A stretch of 64,000 bases of DNA from Topomyia yanbarensis (GCF_030247195.1 NC_080671.1:301084504-301148503); one strand, 5' to 3'; shown: positions 51,345 through 63,837, numbered from the stretch's first letter. A program made the numbers and translations. Notes: generated by a model from the letters alone, not told the origin.

Positions 51345-52645
51345 TATAAGCAATTCGATTTTTCAAATCTTTTAAAAAAAAATTAACAAATTAACCATTA
51401 TAGATAGCCTTGTTTATTCAGCAAACTTGTGTTATTGTATTGTAGGGCATTGCGCAGGTAAACTTCACACATCTGAACAGTCGATTCTTTGAACACCCTA
51501 ACCACAAGGACTACCCTAATTCCATTCATGTACGAAAACTCGCAAAAAAAAACTAACAAAGACATCATAAAGCTAATACATACTATTTGAGGGCCATCAG
51601 TTTTGTATTCCTAAATACGGCTTTGGGACGCACTATGGTCAGCATTCAATCTGTACTGAAAATTTTGCGCCAAGTTTTGTAGTGATGTCGTAATAATCGA
51701 AAAAGAAAGAGGCTCGCAATATTACTAAGGTAATATTGAAAATTTTCTCCAGAGCTAGTCTCATTATGGAGTGTATTCCTCTGTGCTTGACTCTTAAAAG
51801 GCACATACTTTTATACTACTATAAAAATTGATTCCGTCAGACACAAGTTACACTGTTACCAGTTACATTATATTTAAATAACACATTTCTATACTTATTG
51901 TAATCATTAAATACAACACGTATAGTGTAAAATATATGTAACGACGAGGACAAAGAAGGATGTTCACTTGATTTTCTTACCAGTTGAGTTAGCCACTTTT
52001 CCTGCCGTTGTTTCTTCCTGTTTTTCACTTTAAGGAATTTTCTCTTATTGGTAAGGATTCACTGTTTTAAACATTGGAACTTAATTTCTTCAGAAAATAT
52101 TTACAAACGTTGTCTTCAAGCTACATGTTGCCCGCGCGATTCATATATCTGGAAAATTTGTCCCTTTTAGTCCTTAAGTTTTTCCCTATTCTCCTGAGAT
52201 ACGGTGTAGATTTCCTATGGCCTTAGACTATCAGCACCGGTGCGTAAGCAAATGCGTGTGTATTTTGATTACGCTAAACGATAATAATATATTTAGACAC
52301 CCGTTTTTGCACCGGTCGTTGGTAAATAGGTTGCCAATATAATAATCTGTTTTCACACCGGTAGTTGTTATTATAGTTAAGTTACATTTTTTTGCAATCA
52401 TGCAATAAAGTATTTTTTTAATTTTAGAAAGAAAATACATTTATTTATTGAATTCAATAAAATCATTACAGTAACAAATATCGTTCTCTTTTCCAAAAAT
52501 TATTTTATTGAAATGATTGCCAAATTATTCAAACTGGAAATGTTTATTGAGATTAAAAGTTAATTATTGTTTGAATGCAAAAAATGTTCGTACCATTAAT
52601 TTTGTCGATTGAAGCAATAAACATTGTATAATTAAATTCAATAAG
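51345..52645. other. Unassigned AT-rich sequence
   Basis: Short frames of 63-69 codons only; no domain or repeat recognised. Confidence 0.35.
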
Positions 52646-53995
52646 ACATTTTTGCCTTTCTCATATAAAGAAAGGCTATGCAATCACTGTAAAAATCGAC
52701 TTTTTAACCGAGGCACGGAGGGCCGAGTGTCATATACCATTCGATTCAGTTCGTCGAGATCGGCAAATGTCTGTGTGTGTGTCATTTAAACTCACATAAT
52801 TTTGTCAGAGATGACCGAACCGATTTTCACAAACTTAATTTCAAATGAAAGGTATAACGCTCCGATAAGCTGCTATTGAATTTTTAGTTGATCCGACTTC
52901 CGATTCCGGAGTTACGGATTGAAGAGTGCGGTCACACAGCAAATTCCCATATAAGCTGGTATCACTTTGATGTACAAATGGTGTAATACGTATTAAAATG
53001 GGTCCAACATTACTTGAATTTGCTGGTCTAGATCACTAATGATCATTCAAAGCAGCTTCGACCACATTGGCCACCTATGACGGATCTTGGGGCCCCCAGG
53101 GAACTCGCCAAGTACCAAAACTATTTTTTTTATTTCGATTATAGAGGTTTTAACCTTAAGGTCATTCGCCTCTTTGGGTTAGAAAAATCTTATCAAAAAT
53201 TTCCAACCCTATGTGCGGGGTCGGGACTCGAACCCAGGTGCGCTGCGTACAAGGCAATCGATTTACCAACTACGCTGCGCCCACCCCAGTTCCTAAACTA
53301 GTATCACACCTATTTCCCAGCGAATTCTTGATCGATTTTTACAAACTTGATTTCAAATTTAAAATACAGTAACCCCATTAACTGCTATTAAATTTCATTC
53401 GGCTCTGACTTTTGGTTCCGAAGTTTTAGGTTGGTTGGTAAGATTACTGGAATTTCCTATATAAACCGTTACAATCGTAATACCTCAGAGACCAAAAACT
53501 ATTGAGATCGTCACCAAATTACATCCATTCACAGGTCTAGATCACTGAATGGAAATCAAACATTCTTTGAATATATTGTCCACTATCGACAATTTCGGAA
53601 ATCCCGGTATCCGGGTGTATTCCACAATTTAAGTCACATCTATTCTAAGGTGATGACTGAACCGATTTTCTCAAACTATGTCTCAAATGGATGGTATAAT
53701 ATGCAGCTGGGTGTTGCATCGTTCGCCCCTCTCCCCCTTATAATTACACCTCACCCCTTCATCACCCCCCTCGGACCACCATCACACTCGCATTCTCTTC
53801 ATTGACCCCGCATACCAGAAGTGTATGTGTGTCATTTAAACTTACACAACTTTCTCAGAAATGGCTGAACCAATTTACACAAACTTAGTTTGAAATGAAA
53901 GGTATAGCGCTCCCATAAGCTGCTATTGAATCTTTAATTCATCCGACTTTCAGTTTCAGAGTTATGGATTGGAGAGTGCGGTTGTAATAATAATT
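52646..53995. repeat. Dispersed mosquito-type repeat in several diverged copies
   Basis: It begins with ttgcctttctcatataaaga, a short palindrome-like head. The block with gaccgattttcacaaactt-type sequence, then aaatgaaaggtata and ataagctgctattgaat, occurs at 52,810-52,890 and again at 53,865-53,935, with partial forms at 53,325-53,400 and 53,650-53,700. I recognise the head from Aedes non-coding repeats but cannot name the family. A SINE is inserted in it. Confidence 0.6.
53124..53287 (-). mobile_element. tRNA-derived SINE with target-site duplications
   Basis: Read on the minus strand, the head begins ggggtgggcgcagcgtagtt. It contains an A box (tagttggtaaatcg, 53259-53272) and a B box (ggttcgagtcc, 53224-53234), followed by gaccccgcaca closing the tRNA-like part, a short body, and an A-rich tail ending at 53124. 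The flanks agtaccaaaacta (53111-53123) and agttcctaaacta (53288-53300) match at 11 of 13 positions, an aged target duplication. It would be transcribed by RNA polymerase III and moved by a partner LINE. Confidence 0.88.
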
Positions 53996-53999
53996 ATGA

Positions 54000-54248
54000 G
54001 AATTCATAGAATTCTATGAACTAATGTTTGCCCGGCAGTTATTGTCTGAAGCACATACTACGACGGTTCCGAATCAGGAGTACAATGAAGAAAATCTCAT
54101 CCTAGATATTACGAACAGACTTGCGGTGGAAAAACTTTTCGGTCATTCAACGATTGTTTTGCGGAACCAGTTTTTACGAACGATCAGTTTCGAAGACTTT
54201 CGTTTTTTGTATTTCGAAGCCTTTGAAGAGGAGATAATACTATATTGA
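54000..54248 (+). CDS. Unidentified short ORF (83 codons open, ATG at 54024)
   Basis: The frame is open from 54000 and, from the ATG at 54024, encodes 74 residues with balanced composition (acidic tail, FEDFRFLYFEAFEEE). It follows the dispersed repeat directly. I recognise no family. It could be a TE-derived fragment or an exon; nothing in the flanks decides. Confidence 0.25.
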   Translation, partial: EFIEFYELMFARQLLSEAHTTTVPNQEYNEENLILDITNRLAVEKLFGHSTIVLRNQFLRTISFEDFRFLYFEAFEEEIILY

Positions 54249-55309
54249 AAAGCCAGAGAAAGCTGGGTTTTACTGAATTATGCGAAAGCCATCTTACATA
54301 CGTCCTTCGGACGCTACAGTCACATATTCGGATGGGAGAAAATTTGCGCCTTAATCTATGTGAGAATCCTGCTATACCCCAGATAATAGATGTTTAGACA
54401 GATTTTTACATAAATTTTTAGCCCAAATGTCCGTCATCTGTGGTAATATTGTAGAGAGTATAGTTGGGTAAATATATCTGCGTTTTAAGAATATTCAAAG
54501 GCGATTTTGAATCACAGAATAGTGGCTTATTCAGGAATACTTGGTACGCTGGACTGTATCCACTCGAAATGGAAACATTACTAGAATGTGTCACTGAAGC
54601 CGGAATGCGAATTAGAACCAGCCAACATTCCGGCTGAGCTTAACTTGTAATATTCCGGCGCCAATAACACAATCATTTCCAATTATAATCGGTTGTATCA
54701 CTGGAGATGGAATACTAACTACAACTACATCTACTTCAAGAAATAAACAAATTGGTAACACGAATTTGTGGCAAATTGATACAGTGTATCAATTTAATCC
54801 AATATTTTGTCATCGATACGGTAATTCCAAAAATGGAATCAAATTATCACTTAATGTTTAAAATTATAAATTTGGTTCCAATTTATCAGTATGGCAAATG
54901 ACAACACGCAATCTTGCTTTCAAACAATGGTCCTGCGGGGTAGTGCAAAATTCCTAACCAGAGTTTAATATGGTGAACACTTTTAACTCAAACAATTTGA
55001 AATTCTATTAGAGCTTCGTCTGTTAAATGCATCACTTTTTACGATGCGATGAGCTGAAGCGACAGTAGGTAGCGTAATGTAATGTAATGTTCAGATGTGC
55101 TCTTTTGAATTTGGACCGAGCCAAAGGATCCTCCGGCGTTTACCATGGCCTGACACAGGTCATAATCATAGGTAGATTAAACAGCCGTCAAATCCACATC
55201 CATGTATCAATAGTTTGGATAAAATTCTCGAAGTAAGTCAAAAACTATTGAAACGAGTTAACAAAAGTAATTATCCTTGAATCATAGAATATTTCTACAT
55301 TGCTCGACG
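54249..55309. other. Unassigned sequence
   Basis: No ORF, RNA gene or repeat array recognised apart from a short gtaatgtaat run near 55,072-55,090. Confidence 0.3.
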
Positions 55310-55650
55310 TGGAATTCTTCTAGCAAATTTGTAATAAAATTTCTTGCAACAATCAATTTTATTGTCCAACAATAAATTATATAGTTAATTAACATTTCGT
55401 GTAACTGTTTCTATGAGCAATATAAGAAATGTTTGAATGCATTTTTTATAATGTTAAGTACGACCGTCCAACCCCGTCTAACCCCGCCATCTCCTTTTTC
55501 ACAAAATGAGTGAATTTTGAAATTTTATGGAGAAAGGTTAAAATTTATTGATTTTGTATTGTAATGTCATATTAGACTGTAGTATAAATTATTGTTAAAC
55601 TACTGTTTTGGAACAGTGAAAACAATGGCTTTTGGTCAACACATTATTAG
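55310..55650. repeat. Diverged relative of the 33.4-kb MITE
   Basis: Blocks like caataaaatttc, caatcaatwttattgt and taaattattgt appear in the same order as in 33,540-33,830, but termini are not clear. Old copy. Confidence 0.5.
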
Positions 55651-55841
55651 GGTAGTGCATTCACGTTCATACATTTCACTATACACCACAACACCATATT
55701 ATCCCCCGAAAATATGATGAACCACCGCCTGAAACTAGATGGTGGTGATGTTACAGGTGTAATCTGTGTCCGTCCAAGTTCTTTTTAGGAATTCTTTTCT
55801 GAGCCAAGCGCTACAGAGTGTGTGGCAAACCATTATCGTCG

Positions 55842-56170
55842 TTATCTTCCACTTACTACTGGACATGAATTAAAGACTTTTGCACAAGAAAAATTCATGC
55901 ATTGTCTTTCATTTTGAATCTTACTTTCCACAGTTCCATTTGTTCGCAGCGTTTCCTCATACAGTCCATGCAGATTTTTGGTTTTTTTATTTGACCCATC
56001 AATCTGATCCTGGTACACATCATGACAGCTTGACATAATGCTACATCTTCCAGTTCAATCCAAGTTGCTTCGAAGCACTCATTTTTACTTTCACGCAGTA
56101 AACATACAGCATGATCATAAATATGTGTTATTGAATTCAAACAAATACTGTTCATTGCATCAAACGACAA
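55842..56170 (-). other. Unidentified Cys-rich overlapping frames
   Basis: A minus-strand frame (56170-55895, 91 codons) has ten cysteines, including CMDCMRKRC, and a second frame (56036-55842) continues with CMNFSCAKVFNSC. Together they may be one cysteine-rich reading frame broken by a shift. No family is recognised; coding status is doubtful. Confidence 0.25.
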
Positions 56171-57010
56171 AATAATTGGTGTGAATCAAGGTTTGAAAAT
56201 ATATCTTCATTAAAACAACAATAAACTTTTAATTTCAATAATTCTGTTGTAATTTCAGTATACTTTAAATAAGTGTTATTTAATTCAATCATCGCGAGAC
56301 CCTATTTTTACATTTTCCTTTGCTTTGCTTCCTTTCTACGAATAGCAACGTTGGCGTCAGTTGGAAGAAGTTATCAAATATACGCACTCGCTATAAACCG
56401 AAACGATAAGTTTCCATTTCCCAACCTGTTTACGAACCGCCGCACCATGGGCCACAAATCGATTTTTTTGGTCGAAAATCCAGAACTTATAAACCGTTAG
56501 TACTAGACTTTCAGTGTTTTTGGAACAAATTCTCTACAATAAGTGCTCTTCATTTTAGGGAAAACAAAATTAGGGTGGCCCTCTCGATTTTTGAAATAAA
56601 AAAATTATCTCCTGAATGAAAAAGATAGGAGAATATGATCTTCCAAAGAAATGTAGAGAAAGCAATTTTGAGTAACTTTGTTGAAAAAAAATTTTCTAAG
56701 CTAAATAACTCCGAAGGTGGCAAAAAGTGGCAACCAATGTTATGACCATCAGATAGTACTTTAAAAACAATACAAAATAAGGGGTACATGGTTTGTCTCC
56801 TAGCTACTGTTCATGTGAAATGTTTGCTTATAAACTACCTCTGTTCCATGGGCCAAAAATCGATATTTTGTTGAAAATCCAGTTCGTATATCCCGTAAGT
56901 GCTAGACATTCAGTGTCTTCAGAAGAATTTCTTCACCATAAGTGCGCTTCATTTCGGTGTAAAAAACTGGGTGGTCTCCTTGATTTTTGGAATGAAAATA
57001 ATTTCTCCTG

Positions 57011-58137
57011 AACAATAACAATAGAAGTATAAAGCCCTACTGAAAATAAAAAATAATCATGTTTGAATAACTTTGTTACTCAATTCCTTAACTATCATCA
57101 GCGGCTTTTATTTTACGGCATTTTCCATCATTTGTTTTGGTCTGACCTTTAAAAAAATAGTGTTTCAATAAAATACTTTTGAAGTAAATTGTCCAAAAAA
57201 TTTGTTCTGATAAATGCCTATTTTTTCTTTGGAGTTTAAAAAGTTTAAAAATCTAATATATTGCATTTTTTCAGTGGTAAATTTTTTTCTCTGCGTTTTA
57301 ACAATTTCTACACTGATGCGTAGAAAACTGCCCATTTTGAATAAAAGTGGAATAACTCACTTAATGGGTAAAGAGCTTGTACGTCAACCTGGTTACGTTT
57401 TAACTATTATTTCTCGTGGAAAACTTACAACAAAATGCGTAAAAAATACCCATTAATGAAAATCGTCCCAGAATGAAAAATACTGAAAATAGTTTTTTTT
57501 TCTAAATTTAACAAAATTGTACAATTATTTCCCTCGGTTAAAAGTATAATAATCCTGATAGAATCTCTATCCTAAAGCCTAAAATCAACATAAAAACTGT
57601 CAGTTGACAGAATCCCTGAATCTTCCAGGGCAGTCTAAATTGTTGAATTATCGCATATTTGCACAATACTAAATAGTCTAAACTGCCGTTTTTAATAAGT
57701 AGGTTATCTCGCTTGAAGTAATTCATTATTAGCATCAATATATACATTGGCATAACTTCACCGAGTTATTATGAAATGGATTAGAAGTACTCATTGTTAG
57801 AAAAAAAAGTACCCATAGTTGACAGCTCGAATAACTTCCGAAAATAAGCAATTTATATTGATATCATTGATAAAGTTTTTGACATTAAAAATGTCTTACT
57901 CCACTATCTGGGGCTAGGTGTCATTCTAAAATCTAAACTATCTCCCATGTAACGAAACTATGTAAGGTTTGCATGCTTATAACTCCGATATTACTAGATG
58001 GATTTTAATCATTCATACACCAACCGATTCAGAAACACCTAACTTAAATATTGGTAATAATTTGATATCTCCCCACTAAAAGTAGACTTTTGGAAATTGG
58101 TAAAATTAAAAAGTTCACGAAAAACGGGAAAATTACC
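57011..58137. other. Unassigned AT-rich sequence
   Basis: Frames up to 80 codons with no domain. No array seen. Confidence 0.35.
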
Positions 58138-58540
58138 ATTCGTGAGGCAGATTTCTCAGACACAGCCGTCAAGAGAGGGCAGCTTAGTTGCTCAATGAAA
58201 CACGAAAAGTCATAAATAGAAGCAACGCATGTCCGTTTAAATCAGTTGTTGCTCTTATCCCATACGAGCAACATCGTCTCCGGGCGATGCAATAAGCGCT
58301 ATCGATTTTCGGTAACGTTGGCATTTGCACACACTCGCACCTAAGTGACTAAACCATATACGGTTAGTTTATAAATAGAGGTGACGCGTACCCGTTTGAA
58401 TCAGTTTTTGTTCTTATGTCGAATGGGTAAGATCATGGCTGCAGCGTCTGGGCACTACAATAAGCGGTAGACGCTATGTATTTTCGGCAGCGGTGGCCGT
58501 GTGCGTATTTTTCGGGTACCAGGCTGGTACTACCAGCACG
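58138..58540 (+). promoter_or_regulatory. Two 159-bp tandem repeats with TATA/initiator-like motifs
   Basis: Unit 1 has cataaatag at 58211 and atcagttg at 58241; unit 2 has tataaatag at 58370 and atcagttt at 58400. In both the TATA-like start lies 33 bases before the A of the TCAGT, the spacing of an RNA polymerase II core promoter in insects. Downstream a caataagcg motif is repeated too. It may be the promoter of a retroelement leader. Function inferred from motif spacing only. Confidence 0.4.
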
Positions 58541-59949
58541 GTGTCACAGAATGATTTGCAAAGTGGGTGGGCGGGGTGGTTTGGATTTAATTCAATACGG
58601 TGTGTGCTGCTAAGAGTGTTGCGTTTGAAAAAAAATATATTTATTTTTATGCATGCGTGTGCGTTGTAACTTGTTAATCCATGTTTACGGTGCTTTGTAG
58701 CTGCGTAGGGTTAAGAGCCTATTGGTTTTCATGTTTCATATTTCGGTTATATGTTTTTATCAGTAAGGCATCTGACAACGTGCTTCTGTAGTTATTGCAC
58801 TGTTCTGCAGCGTAGTATTTTATATATGAGAGTACACTCAGGTTTTTTTACGTGGATTTTGAAATTTACGCGGTTTTCATTAACGCGTTTTTTTTTAAAT
58901 TTACGCGGTTTTTATTTACACGGTCTGTATCCCCTGCGTGAAAAATCTGAGTATAATTGCATCGGAAACAATCACATTCCCAGCAAAACTTTTTGTTTTC
59001 TAATTTCAAACACTTTTGTTTCGTACTGCACACAAAGGAAAATTTTAAAACAGAACTACCGTCCCAGCAGCAGTTTAAGCGGGTGTTCTTTTTCGATTCA
59101 AATTCAAGCCATGTCTTAAGCGTTACTGGACTTTGAAAATTTTTTTCCCAGTTTATCCAGTCAGAATATCTGTCCTACCCTATGTATTTAAAACACAGTT
59201 CTAATTGCGTTTTAAAGTATACAACAAATAGAACGGTTGGGTATACTAATTTAAATTTTAAAATAAATCTGTTTTAAATTATGAAACAAACCGCTGTACT
59301 GAAGATATAATTATGTCAGTCCTATTACCACATAAAACACCTATATAACATAAAACGCTGCAGAATTGGTTTAATAATACAATGTTTACACTACAGAGTT
59401 ATAACACGTTTTAATAATTAGCAACAAGAAAAATGTCACCAAGATAGCATAAAAATCCGTTTTAACTGGTAGTGCGAAGGTTGCATAACAGTGTAATTTA
59501 TCAAATAATTTCATTTTTTCCACCACTAATCGATCAAGAAATACTTAAACTTAAGATTGTTTACTTAAGTTCATTAGTACATTATTGAAAATTTAAATGG
59601 AAAATGAAATTTCATATTTCATGGAGAATCTGTATATTTCCATTGGCGGGCGTGGGCTTCCTCATCACAGCTCTTAATATGGAACTTTTCTTTTGAATAT
59701 ATTTTCTGGACAGACCAGCCTATTTTTACTAGATGGATCAGCCAAATAATGCCAATCACCTAGTTAGATACTTGATTAATTAATAGATTACCGTTAAAAG
59801 ACCTTCAATAAATTATGTTTTGATGGGGAGGGTATATAGGAAATTGTAACATATGAAAACAGGCGAGTGAACAAGAACGTTAGTCGATATGTGTGATAGA
59901 TAAAATTCATTTGCACGCTCTTGAAACAAGCTACATTTTTAATGTCACC
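58541..59949. other. Unassigned sequence around MITE copy 3
   Basis: Apart from the short MITE at 58,835-58,951, this is AT-rich sequence with repeated gttttaa/ttaaaac motifs at 59,180-59,480. No gene recognised. Confidence 0.35.
58835..58951. mobile_element. TA-flanked MITE, copy 3, short form without expanded array (~117 bp)
   Basis: cactcaggtttttttacg at the left and ctgcgtgaaaaatctgag at the right, with only about two internal acgcggtttt units. Represents the unexpanded or contracted form of copies 1 and 2. Confidence 0.85.
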
Positions 59950-60446
59950 GTGGTCGTGTCCTGTACACAACCCTTTAATTTTTTCTTCAGCTAAAGCTTT
60001 GGCTTGTTGGTATGCCTTTTTATATAATTTTGATCTTCTATTTTGAAGCTTGTGTAATTTCTGTATGTATACAGGGCATTCAGATGGAAATTGATGTTCA
60101 CCTTTGCATCGATTTCAGCGGAACGGGACTCTAGGAATGTTTATGGGGGGTTTCTTTGTTTGATTGCAGTTTTGAACGTATGTCCCATTTTACTACATAT
60201 CTTGCATATCATTGGTTTTGTTTGAAATCATCGTATTGGCAACAAAACTCGGTTTATTTCGACATAATCAGGTAGTACTGTTCCCGAAAAGGTTACTCGT
60301 ATGCTGCTTGATGGAACAAAGCAATTATCCGCTTTTTTGCCGCGTTTGAAAAATAACTTCGAAGGAGGAGACTGCCAATCTATCCGTTGGATAATAATAA
60401 AAAATACTATAAATGAGAGCTGAACAGCTTGTCCCCCAACGTACAT
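59950..60446 (-). pseudogene. Degraded LINE gag (ORF1) fragment
   Basis: The 72-codon frame at 60446-60228 contains SIRVTFSGTVLPDYVEINRV, a passage typical of the region just before the zinc knuckles in LINE gag proteins. After a stop and frame change, MICKICSKMGHTFKTA follows (near 60,215-60,170), a CCHC knuckle whose last cysteine is lost. Further decay continues to about 59,950. It is from a different LINE family than the element at 1-5030. Not functional. Confidence 0.7.
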
Positions 60447-60925
60447 TCACGTGGATTTTTTTTTGTTAAATTCCAATGGCAAAAAATGGTATTTTGCGAA
60501 ACTATTAGGCTACATTACAGTGAGCTGAAGCAGAGGAGGTAATATAATTAATAAAAGACAAATAAATCATTAATGCTAAACAAAAGGTGTTCCTTTACGG
60601 TAAACCTGAGCTTTCAATATATTGTAATATATTCATAATAATTTCTTTTTTGCCATGCGAATAAAACGTATGCCATGCAAATACTCCAAACATTCGTTTC
60701 ATAAACCGTAGTCCGAAAACCACATGTTTTATGTACAATTTCACTCCACGAAACAAGTTTAGAATAACATCTTCCGAGTGTACCGATTTGCATCAGAGAT
60801 CCGGATATGTGTGTATATAAGAACGGCGACTATGTATGATAAATATATATTTTAAGTACGAATTTAGATTAATACCGCATGCATTCTCTATAACAGAGGG
60901 AGTTTATAAGCAAGCATTTCATTTG
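60447..60925. other. Unassigned AT-rich sequence
   Basis: No ORF or RNA gene. A TATA-like gtatataagaac occurs at 60,814 without supporting context. Confidence 0.3.
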
Positions 60926-61530
60926 AACAGTAGCTAGGAGACAAACCATGAACCCCTTATTTTGTAGTGTTTTTAAAGTACTATCAGATGGTCATAACAT
61001 TGATTACCACTTTTTGCCACCGGAGTTATTTAGCTTAGAAAATGTCGAATTTTGAGAATAAAATCGTCAATAACTCTGTTTATATAAAAGTTAATGAGTT
61101 GGTCTGAAGAAGAAATGTGCGCATTTGTAAGAGCTAACTTTTGTCAGAAGTCGACATTCACGAGAAATCAACTTCAAAGAAGTTATATTAAAAAAACTGA
61201 ATTTTTAAGAGCCACCCTAAACGGAACAAGGGAAATCGCTGTAAAATAAAAACCGCTGAAGATAGAGTTTCCACGTTTTCAGTAAAGTTACTCAAAATTA
61301 TTTTCTCTACATTTCTTTGGAAGATCATATTCGCCTATCTTTTTTCATTCAGGAGATAATTTTTTTAATTCAAAAATCGAGAGGGCCACCCTAATTTTGT
61401 TTCCCCTAAAATGAAAAGCACTTACTGTAGAGAATTTGTCCCAAAGACACTGAAAGTCTAGTACTAACGGTTTATAAGTTCTGGATTTTCGACCAAAAAA
61501 ATCGATTTGTGGCCCATGGTGCGCCGGTGC

Positions 61531-62280
61531 GGTGTCGTGTTATGATGACGGTTAGCAAATCACTTTTACCCACGCTCCGGTGCTGTTAGTCTTAGAAGGG
61601 CGCAATTCCTATTTGATTACTTATATTTTTGGCCCTGCCTGTTCAAGACTGACGTATTTAATCACAATACGGATTCTTGCTATTCAATCCTAGTCCAGTC
61701 CCGCAAGGGCTCACAAAATATGCGGTTACATTTGTACCGCTTTCTAAGATTTTATTACTATCCTAACTGCAGAGAAAGTGAGAAGGAAAAACTAAAGCTA
61801 GCTTGTCGGACTGCATATTGCATGCTTATGTAAATTAGGTGCGGGAGGTTGGTAAATAGAGAGAGCGATCCCTTTTTCTGTGTTTTTTTCATTTCATTTT
61901 CGGGATTTTAAGATCAACATCAAACTTCCTTACGCGTAGCAGTGATGCATTTCTTATGCACTGCTGACATTGTATAATTAACTCATTTGCGCGGCAATAA
62001 TATAGTTAACTCTTAAATCCATAACGCTGTTTTAAAATAACTTTGCGAAAAACATCTCAAAATTATCACAGTAATGTATTGAAACTATGAGACAATTTTT
62101 ACAAAATTAGAAATAAAAAATTATTTGCGCCCTTTAGGGTTAATATGACCCCATGTTTGGAATTAAAGTCAAATGTGATATCAATTGATACAAAAATTAT
62201 CTATTGCACATTTTTAAGACTTTATTTTTTATTCAATTCGTTTATTTGATAGGCACAGTTGTTTTAACTTGGCGGGCCAT
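61531..62280. other. Unassigned sequence
   Basis: No frame above about 60 codons with recognisable content; no repeat recognised. Confidence 0.3.
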
Positions 62281-62410
62281 CTTTTTTTAAAGACTTATTA
62301 TGTACAACAAGAATGTTGCCAAAAACGGAGCCCATTTGTTACCAAAATTGGAGTGTGTCAAAAAGGGAGCACGTCAAAACGGACCGTGCCAGAAACGGAA
62401 TCTTACTGTA

Positions 62411-63619
62411 CTTTACTCGAAAATTCTTTTATTTAAAATCTTTATGAATATCAATCAATGCATTCGGGGCATTGGTAGTATACTACTGATTGATTTTAAT
62501 GATTGGCAAAATCTATGGAGAAAAACGTCCTTTTTCGTTATCAAAGATGGTCGCTTTCCCAGGCTTTAGCAGTCGAATCAACCAAATTTTGTTTTCATTT
62601 TGATATCAGATTTTATTCTGGTAACGCCCTGCCCTTTCGCTCAGTAAGGGGAATGGACGCGTTGAATCAGGTTGGTCGAGGCACATTGTGAGTCAGTGAA
62701 TGCATGACGCACAAAAGCCTGAGCCGATTGCAATTACTGTCAGGGATCAATCAAAGACTTAGAAATGGAAACATGTACGTCATTAAAATCGGTTCAGTTT
62801 ACATAGTTATAATTCGCCAACAATTTGGGTCACTAAACTATAATATAATATATTTAAACGCAGTGTATTTATCACAAAATATGACTAACCATGTTTCAGT
62901 TCCGTTGAACCATTCTGAGTGGCCAACATAAATTTATTTATTCGTAACACTCACCCTTTTCCTTTCTGTATTGTTTTAGTTATTTTTTTTCCTCTCTGGA
63001 GAAGCGGACAAGATTTACTAAAGCTTAATGATGTGCAAAAACTCATGCATAGGATTATCAAGAGTGAACAAAAAGATGATAGCTCTCAGTATATCGCTGA
63101 TCGAGAATCTACAACCATATGTACACATAATACTGGCACCTCAAGCAACATTCGATTTCTCGATTCCACAATGCTGAGGAATAAGCTCTAAAAATATCTA
63201 ATATTTACTGCTTGTTAATGTCGCACTATTCAATGCACCCACCGGAAGGCTAAGTAAGAAAGATCTGCTGATATCTCTTTTATCCTGGGAGATTCGAAAA
63301 CATTTAATGAAACTAAGAAACACATACATATATGCACACATGAATATAAGCAAAAACAAAGGAAAAGAAATATACAAGTGCACTAACGCCGGACACTCCT
63401 GAATGCACTGAAACAAACAAAAAAAGGGTAGAGTACAAAGGATAATAAAAAATAACCCATGAAATCGTGGACACAATGAGCTTACTAACAAAAAAAGGAC
63501 TAAGAAAGAACGAAGGGAAAGTACCATCTGCTCTAGGGTTGAAACACAGACAATTATTTGTTTCTGCATCAAAAGATGAAATTAAAAATATTATTTAACA
63601 ACATGTTGAACATGAGTCA
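62411..63619. other. Unassigned sequence with a dispersed-repeat fragment
   Basis: Overlapping short frames (62300-63572) without domains. 63,460-63,510 resembles 9,475-9,540 (aaatcgtggacaca, then aaaaaggactaa), marking a dispersed repeat. Confidence 0.35.
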
Positions 63620-63800
63620 TATCACTCCACGTGTCAAATTTGAAAGCAAGCCCAAGAACAAAATATGACGATAACGTGTATATAAATTACGAAAATCGTA
63701 ACTAAGATACTGAAATCATGAACATAAATTACTACTCGTGCGTGTATCACGATAACTTGAATAGAAATTATGAAAATCGTACCTATGGTCCTGAACATTG
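63620..63800. repeat. Two diverged ~95-bp tandem units
   Basis: acgataacgtgtatataaat with tacgaaaatcgtaac is followed about 95 bp later by acgataacttgaatagaaat with tatgaaaatcgtacc. The motif also resembles acgataacacgacgagaatt at 13,120 in the outer hAT-like element. Confidence 0.65.
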
Positions 63801-63837
63801 TTCAGCTGTCGACTCTTTTAGTTGTTATAGTTTATAC

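Larger units (their letters stand above)
56437..61530. repeat. Long inverted repeat pair (56,437-56,815 and 60,926-61,530)
   Basis: ccatgggccacaaatcgatt at 56,448 is complementary to aatcgatttgtggcccatgg at about 61,500. The match runs through agtactagactttcagtg, agggtggccctctcgatttt, the gaagatcatattc block and gctaggagacaaaccatg. The right arm carries about 200 bp extra (61,045-61,250). The left arm unit is also followed by a diverged direct copy at 56,816-57,010. Probably the ends of one transposon or two inverted copies; no transposase between them. Confidence 0.75.
50244..62408. mobile_element. Pair of pogo-like termini 12.2 kb apart (possible composite element)
   Basis: The left end cagtaagattccgtttttgg (50244) and the right end ggaatcttactg (to 62408) are inverted matches over about 21 bp with one mismatch. 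Both are bounded by TA (50242-50243, 62409-62410). Both sides have further inverted copies of the tttttggcaac/gccaaaaa motif inside. If one element, it is 12.2 kb with many insertions and no transposase; if not, these are ends of two separate copies. Confidence 0.5.

Noticed and set aside
49816..51353. 119-153-codon ORFs with FTRILKFTRFS or VNENRVNFKIR repeats
   Set aside because: Open in both strands because the 34-bp MITE array lacks stops; not genes.
53124..53287. Functional tRNA gene
   Set aside because: The tRNA-like head is followed by a non-tRNA body and A-rich tail with flanking target duplications, i.e. a SINE.
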